Source: Bacteroidales bacterium (lineage in GTDB: Bacteria > Bacteroidota > Bacteroidia > Bacteroidales > Tenuifilaceae). From it: a stretch of 17,590 nucleotides of DNA. The notes below the pieces were generated by a model. It was not told the origin of the DNA, searched no databases, and saw only the letters and a list, made by a program, of their open reading frames with translations. Below are positions 13,835-17,590 of this stretch, in pieces. The stretch lies in the NCBI GenBank assembly GCA_003531155.1, contig DQHR01000163.1, forward strand, positions 10,998 to 28,587. Direction: 5' to 3'. The first letter of the stretch is position 1. Every line of letters begins with the position of its first letter. Both the position numbers and the translations under genes were made by a program.

Positions 13835-13965
13835 CTTTTAAATAATAAAAACATTTCTTAAACTTGTAACCTCTAATATTAGGTAGTTTGATTTTGTTAA
13901 AACTTTATCAAAGTTCTGATAGTTAGATGAGTAATGAAGAGTACAATCCAACTTAAAATTACACC

Positions 13966-15285
13966 ATGAAGAACACGCCTATCCCTTATGATGTTGTTAA
14001 GCAAAAAATTGCTGACTCTGGCCTTCAAAAAGTTGGTCGTTCCACTATTCGTGAAATTGTTCGTTTAGTGAATGAGATTGAGGCTGCTACGGGAATGAAA
14101 TATATCCGAATGGAGATGGGTGTTCCAGGTATCGAACCCAATAGCGTGGGTATCGAAGCTGAAATTCAAGCTTTACGAAGTGGCGTTGCTTCTAAATACC
14201 CGATGATTGATGGAGTTCCTGCTCTTAAAAAGGAAATATCTCGTTTTGTTAAAAATTTCATGAACATCGATGTAGATGAGAAGAGTTGTATACCAACTGT
14301 AGGCTCAATGCAGGGAGGGATGGCATCTTTTCTTTTAACAAATCGGTGCTACAAGGAAAAGGATACAATCCTTTTTATCGATCCAGGTTTCCCTGTTCAA
14401 AAACAGCAATTAAGGGTTTTAGGAATGAAATATGAAACCTTTGATGTATACAATTATCGAGGCGATAAGTTAAAGGCAAAACTTGAATCATACCTAGAGA
14501 AAGGAAACATCTCAACTATTCTTTATTCGAATCCTAATAACCCATCATGGATTTGTTTTACAGAAAAAGAATTACAGATTATAGGGGAGTTATCTATAAA
14601 ATACGATGTAGTAATAATAGAGGATCTTGCGTACTTTGCCATGGATTTCAGAAAAGATCTTTCTAAACCAGGCGCAGCACCATACCAGTTAACCGTTGCA
14701 AATTATACTAAGAACTGGATTATGCTTATTTCAAGTTCTAAAGCTTTTTCTTATGCAGGACAGCGAATAGGTTGTATGGTTATTAGCAACGAGCTTTACA
14801 AGCGTCGTTTCCCCGATTTGAAACGCTTTTTCTCATCCGATGAGTTTGGCTACGCCATGCTTTACGGTGCAGTTTATTCACTTTCATCGGGTACAACTCA
14901 TTCAGCACAGTATGGTTTAGCAGCAATGCTAAAAGCCGCGAATGATGGTACCTTCGATTTTGTTGAATCGGTTCGTGAATATGGCGAAAAGGCAAAAATA
15001 ATGAAGCAGCTATTTGTAAGCAATGGATTCCAGATTGTTTACAATATGGATGAGGATAAACCTCTTGCCGATGGATTTTACTTTACTATTTCATACCCTG
15101 GTTTTAGCGGTGAGGATTTAATCGATGAACTCGTTTATTACGGAGTTAGCGCAATATCATTGTTAATAACTGGTAGTGAAAGAACCGAAGGTTTAAGAGC
15201 TTGCGTTTCTCAAGTTCAGCGCTCACAGTTTCCTGATTTAGAGGCAAGGCTGAAGCAATTCCATCTCGATCATCCAATAAAATAG
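13966..15285 (+). CDS. PLP-dependent aminotransferase, fold type I, of the 2-oxoacid oxidoreductase operon
   Basis: A 439-residue class I/II aminotransferase. Visible features: the substrate-binding N-terminal region with GVPGIEP, a PLP phosphate region near SMQGGMASF, N189/N191 (SNPNNPSW), D220 and Y223 (IIEDLAYFAMD), the Schiff-base lysine K259 in SSSKAFSYAGQRIG with R267, and a C-terminal arginine in GLRACVS. It would exchange an amino group between an amino acid and a 2-oxoacid; which amino acid is not evident. It is the first gene of an apparent operon with 2-oxoacid:ferredoxin oxidoreductase, 54 bases ahead of the ferredoxin subunit. This suggests it supplies the 2-oxoacid substrate or recycles 2-oxoglutarate. 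The same gene order is, from memory, common in Bacteroidales. It is cytosolic with all catalytic residues intact. Confidence 0.92.
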   Translation: MKNTPIPYDVVKQKIADSGLQKVGRSTIREIVRLVNEIEAATGMKYIRMEMGVPGIEPNSVGIEAEIQALRSGVASKYPMIDGVPALKKEISRFVKNFMNIDVDEKSCIPTVGSMQGGMASFLLTNRCYKEKDTILFIDPGFPVQKQQLRVLGMKYETFDVYNYRGDKLKAKLESYLEKGNISTILYSNPNNPSWICFTEKELQIIGELSIKYDVVIIEDLAYFAMDFRKDLSKPGAAPYQLTVANYTKNWIMLISSSKAFSYAGQRIGCMVISNELYKRRFPDLKRFFSSDEFGYAMLYGAVYSLSSGTTHSAQYGLAAMLKAANDGTFDFVESVREYGEKAKIMKQLFVSNGFQIVYNMDEDKPLADGFYFTISYPGFSGEDLIDELVYYGVSAISLLITGSERTEGLRACVSQVQRSQFPDLEARLKQFHLDHPIK

Positions 15286-15339
15286 AGTTAACAGAATAAT
15301 ACGAGCAGAAGTCTAAATAAACACTCAAAATAACTCACT

Positions 15340-15576
15340 ATGGCAAAAGTTAAAGGTGCAATTAAAGTTGATGTTGAAAAGTGCAAAGGTTGCAGCATCT
15401 GTGTTGTTGCATGTCCTCAAAATGTTATTGCTCTTGCAAAAGAGGTTAACGGAAAAGGGTACAACTATGCATATATGGCAAATCCCGATGAATGTACAGG
15501 TTGTACAAACTGTGCAGTTGTATGTCCCGATACAGTTATTACTGTATACAGATTAAAATCTCAAGTTGAGGCTTAA
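15340..15576 (+). CDS. korD: 2-oxoacid:ferredoxin oxidoreductase, delta (2[4Fe-4S] ferredoxin) subunit
   Basis: A 78-residue bacterial-type ferredoxin with two full CX2CX2CX3CP motifs: C15, C18, C21, C25 and C52, C55, C58, C62, each ending in Cys-Pro. It would hold two [4Fe-4S] clusters that carry electrons from the TPP-binding beta subunit to free ferredoxin or flavodoxin. The N-terminal extension and the 26-residue spacer between motifs fit the delta subunit of the KOR/VOR type better than a free ferredoxin. It lies 39 bases ahead of the alpha subunit gene. The subunit letter follows common KOR usage; VOR naming differs. Confidence 0.92.
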   Translation: MAKVKGAIKVDVEKCKGCSICVVACPQNVIALAKEVNGKGYNYAYMANPDECTGCTNCAVVCPDTVITVYRLKSQVEA

Positions 15577-15615
15577 TTAAGAATTTGAACTTATAAACAA
15601 AAATACCCATTCAGT

Positions 15616-16704
15616 ATGGCAGATTATAGATTAATGAAGGGGAACGAGGTTATTGCCGAAGCAGCAATCCGTTACGGTTGCGATGGATACTTTGGCTACC
15701 CAATCACCCCTCAGTCAGAGATAATGGAAACCCTCATGTTGCGTAAACCCTGGGAAGAAACAGGAATGGTTGTTCTTCAAGCAGAGAGTGAAGTAGCAGC
15801 AATTAACATGGTTTATGGCGGCGCAGCTTGTGGTAAAAAGGTGATGACTTCATCATCAAGCCCAGGTATCAGTCTTAAGCAAGAAGGTATTACCTATATT
15901 GCGGGTGCTGAGTTACCATGCGTTGTAGTTAACGTAGTTCGTGGAGGTCCCGGGTTAGGAACAATCCAACCTGCACAAAGTGATTATTTCCAAGCCGTTA
16001 AAGGTGGAGGCCATGGCGATTATAAACTAATCGTTCTTGCACCAGCTTCAGTTCAAGAAATGAATGATTTTGTAGGTTTAGGTTTCGAACTTGCTTTTAA
16101 ATACCGTAACCCAGTTATGATTCTTTCAGATGGAGTTATTGGTCAGATGATGGAAAAAGTTCAACTCGGTGAGTTTAAACCAAGATGGACCGATGCAGAA
16201 ATTATCAAAATGCATGGTTCATGGGCTACAACTGGTAAAACACCTGATCGTAAGCATAATATTATCACTTCACTTGAGTTGGATTCGAGCCGTCAGGAAA
16301 AATTCAACCACAAGTTGATGGAGAAGTACAAAACTATTTCGGAGAATGAGGTTCGTTTTGAGGAAATTCAGTGTAAAGATGCCGAATACATTTTCATTGC
16401 TTATGGTTCATCAAGCCGTATTTGCCAAAAAGCTATTGAAATAGCACGTGCAAAAGGCATTAAAGTTGGTTTGTTACGACCAATCACTCTTTTCCCTTAT
16501 CCTACCAAGAAAATTCAATCGATACTTGGGCAACTTAAGGGTATTTTAACTGTTGAAATGAGCGCTGGACAAATGGTTGAAGATGTTCGCTTAGCTGTTG
16601 AAGGTAAAGTTCCAGTTGAGCATTTTGGTCGCTTAGGTGGTATGATTCCTACACCAAATGAGGTTGTTAGCGCTTTAGAAGAACTAATGAAAAAAGAGAA
16701 ATAG
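15616..16704 (+). CDS. korA: 2-oxoacid:ferredoxin oxidoreductase, alpha subunit (VorB/KorA type)
   Basis: A 362-residue alpha subunit with the pyruvate:ferredoxin oxidoreductase N-terminal (transketolase pyrimidine-type) domain (about 1-235), including GYPITPQSE (27-35). Also present are QAESEVAAINMVYGGAACGKKVMTS-type substrate and cofactor contacts, SSSPGISLKQEG, and a C-terminal domain (about 255-355) with LRPITLFPYP and EMSAGQMVEDVRLA. It oxidatively decarboxylates a 2-oxoacid with CoA to acyl-CoA, CO2 and reduced ferredoxin. The short alpha and separate ferredoxin indicate the four-subunit KOR/VOR form. 2-oxoglutarate (giving succinyl-CoA for the reductive or oxidative TCA branch) and branched-chain 2-oxoacids are both possible. 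The gap to the beta subunit gene is 2 bases, so translation is probably coupled. Confidence 0.93.
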   Translation: MADYRLMKGNEVIAEAAIRYGCDGYFGYPITPQSEIMETLMLRKPWEETGMVVLQAESEVAAINMVYGGAACGKKVMTSSSSPGISLKQEGITYIAGAELPCVVVNVVRGGPGLGTIQPAQSDYFQAVKGGGHGDYKLIVLAPASVQEMNDFVGLGFELAFKYRNPVMILSDGVIGQMMEKVQLGEFKPRWTDAEIIKMHGSWATTGKTPDRKHNIITSLELDSSRQEKFNHKLMEKYKTISENEVRFEEIQCKDAEYIFIAYGSSSRICQKAIEIARAKGIKVGLLRPITLFPYPTKKIQSILGQLKGILTVEMSAGQMVEDVRLAVEGKVPVEHFGRLGGMIPTPNEVVSALEELMKKEK

Positions 16705-16706
16705 TC

Positions 16707-17471
16707 ATGGCAGATATTAATGAAATCATGAAACCAGAGAACTTGGTTTATAGTAAATCAAAGGTTCTTACCGATAATATTATGTCATACTGCCCTGGTT
16801 GTACCCATGGAGTTGTTCATAAGCTTATAGCAGAAGTTATTGAGGAGATGGATATTCAGGAGAAAACCATTGGTGTTTGCCCTGTAGGATGTTCGGTACT
16901 TGCTTATAACTTTTTGGATATTGATTGGCAGCAAGCTGCTCACGGTCGTGCTCCTGCAGTTGCTACTGCAGTTGCCAGATTAAAGCCAGATAAATATGTT
17001 TTTTCGTATCAAGGTGATGGCGATTTGGCATCTATTGGTACTGCTGAGATTATTCATGCATGTAACCGTGGTGAAAACATTGTTGTAATTTTTATCAATA
17101 ATGGTATTTATGGAATGACTGGCGGGCAGATGGCTCCAACAACTCTTGAAGGTATGCCAACATCCACATCACCATATGGTCGTGATATTAAGCTAGCTGG
17201 GCATCCTTTAAGAATAACAGAACTAATTGCTCAGCTACCTGGTACCAACTATGTAACTCGCCAATCGGCCCATACGCCTGCAGCAGTTCGTAAATGTAAA
17301 AAGGCTATTCGTAAAGCGTTCGAGAATGTTGGAAATAAAAAAGGAACTTCGTTCATCGAGGTTGTTTCGACATGTAGCTCTGGATGGAAACTATCTCCTG
17401 TAAAATCGAACGAGTGGATGGTTGAACATATGTTCCCATTCTATAAACTAGGCGATCTTAAAGACGAATAG
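16707..17471 (+). CDS. korB: 2-oxoacid:ferredoxin oxidoreductase, beta (TPP-binding) subunit
   Basis: A 254-residue thiamine-pyrophosphate subunit. The TPP/Mg motif runs from YQGDGD (101-106) to FINNGIYGMTGGQ (129-141). The CPGC motif at C29 and C32, together with C58 or C62 and C223, provides candidate ligands for the cluster next to TPP. AHGRAPAVATAVARLKPD (78-95) is the typical GR-A region preceding the TPP motif. Length and order match the KOR/VOR beta subunit. It lies 2 bases after the alpha gene and 41 bases before the gamma gene. All cofactor motifs look intact. Confidence 0.94.
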   Translation: MADINEIMKPENLVYSKSKVLTDNIMSYCPGCTHGVVHKLIAEVIEEMDIQEKTIGVCPVGCSVLAYNFLDIDWQQAAHGRAPAVATAVARLKPDKYVFSYQGDGDLASIGTAEIIHACNRGENIVVIFINNGIYGMTGGQMAPTTLEGMPTSTSPYGRDIKLAGHPLRITELIAQLPGTNYVTRQSAHTPAAVRKCKKAIRKAFENVGNKKGTSFIEVVSTCSSGWKLSPVKSNEWMVEHMFPFYKLGDLKDE

Positions 17472-17512
17472 TGAATAGAGTTTTAAGGTTGAAATAATAA
17501 AACTGAGAAAAC

Positions 17513-17590
17513 ATGACAGAAGAAATTATAATAGCAGGTTTTGGTGGTCAAGGAGTTTTATCGATGGGAAAAATTCTTGCTTATTCGGGA
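17513..17590 (+). CDS. korC: 2-oxoacid:ferredoxin oxidoreductase, gamma subunit (3' truncated)
   Basis: The first 26 codons of a frame open at the window end. The sequence begins MTEEIIIAGFGGQGVLSMGK, the hallmark of the POR/KOR gamma domain (IxGFGGQGV). It completes the alpha, beta, gamma, delta set of the operon. The ATG at 17513 follows an A-rich stretch (GAGAAAAC) typical of local starts. Confidence 0.92.
   Translation, partial: MTEEIIIAGFGGQGVLSMGKILAYSG

Larger units (their letters stand above)
13642..13965 (+). other. Regulatory gap upstream of the aminotransferase-oxidoreductase operon
   Basis: A 324-base, very AT-rich stretch with no credible gene on either strand. It contains the palindrome at 13798-13822 and an FNR-like site at 13823-13834. 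The best promoter candidate is CTTG (13863-13866)-N22-TGATTTTG (13889-13896), which fits poorly (one mismatch per box and a slightly long spacer). It would give a leader of about 60 bases. A weak promoter this close to a dyad suggests activator-dependent transcription. Confidence 0.5.

Noticed and set aside
1..17590. Search for mobile elements, CRISPR arrays, tRNA and rRNA genes
   Set aside because: No transposase, integrase, direct-repeat/spacer array, cloverleaf or rRNA segment was seen, and base composition looks uniform by eye.

Overview
The window looks like chromosomal DNA of an anaerobic, AT-rich member of the Bacteroidetes (Bacteroidales-like). The evidence is several start-proximal promoters close to the phylum-specific pattern TTTG-N19-21-TAnnTTTG, few Shine-Dalgarno sequences, LytS/LytTR-type signalling, a TolB-propeller/outer-membrane-barrel fusion, and strict-anaerobe enzymes (HydE, HydG, ferredoxin-linked 2-oxoacid oxidoreductase). 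No rRNA, tRNA, CRISPR array, insertion sequence or prophage gene was recognised, and the whole window reads as stable core or metabolic DNA.

Layout. (1) 1-216: 3' end of an unrecognised gene. (2) 245-2186: a well-matched promoter, a structured leader, a TM1266-family [FeFe]-hydrogenase-system regulator and hydG, closed by a terminator shared with the convergent gene. (3) 5336-2205, minus: a large envelope protein with a metallopeptidase-like domain, a TolB-like propeller and an outer-membrane barrel. (4) 8558-5378, minus: an apparent operon of two paralogous DUF5668/LiaF-like membrane proteins, a LytS-type histidine kinase and a LytTR response regulator, ending in a hairpin terminator. (5) 9766-8626, minus: hydE with its own promoter. 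(6) 9904-13641, plus: ADP-forming acyl-CoA synthetase, a 49-residue one-helix membrane protein, a multipass membrane protein and a long-chain flavodoxin, then a strong terminator. (7) 13642-13965: a 324-base regulatory gap with a perfect 11-bp-arm palindrome abutting an FNR-like TGAT-N4-ATCA site. (8) 13966 to the window end, plus: an aminotransferase followed by the four-subunit 2-oxoacid:ferredoxin oxidoreductase (ferredoxin, alpha, TPP-binding beta, and the first 26 codons of gamma).

How the genes may work together (inference). The aminotransferase would make 2-oxoacids, the oxidoreductase would turn them into acyl-CoA plus reduced ferredoxin, and the ADP-forming synthetase would harvest ATP from acyl-CoA. 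HydE and HydG help build the [FeFe]-hydrogenase active site, which could dispose of the electrons as H2; the flavodoxin could substitute for ferredoxin. HydF and the hydrogenase itself are not in this window. All families here are known. The less described parts are the regulatory DNA, the 49-residue protein, the multipass membrane protein, and the LiaF-like/LytS/LytTR arrangement.
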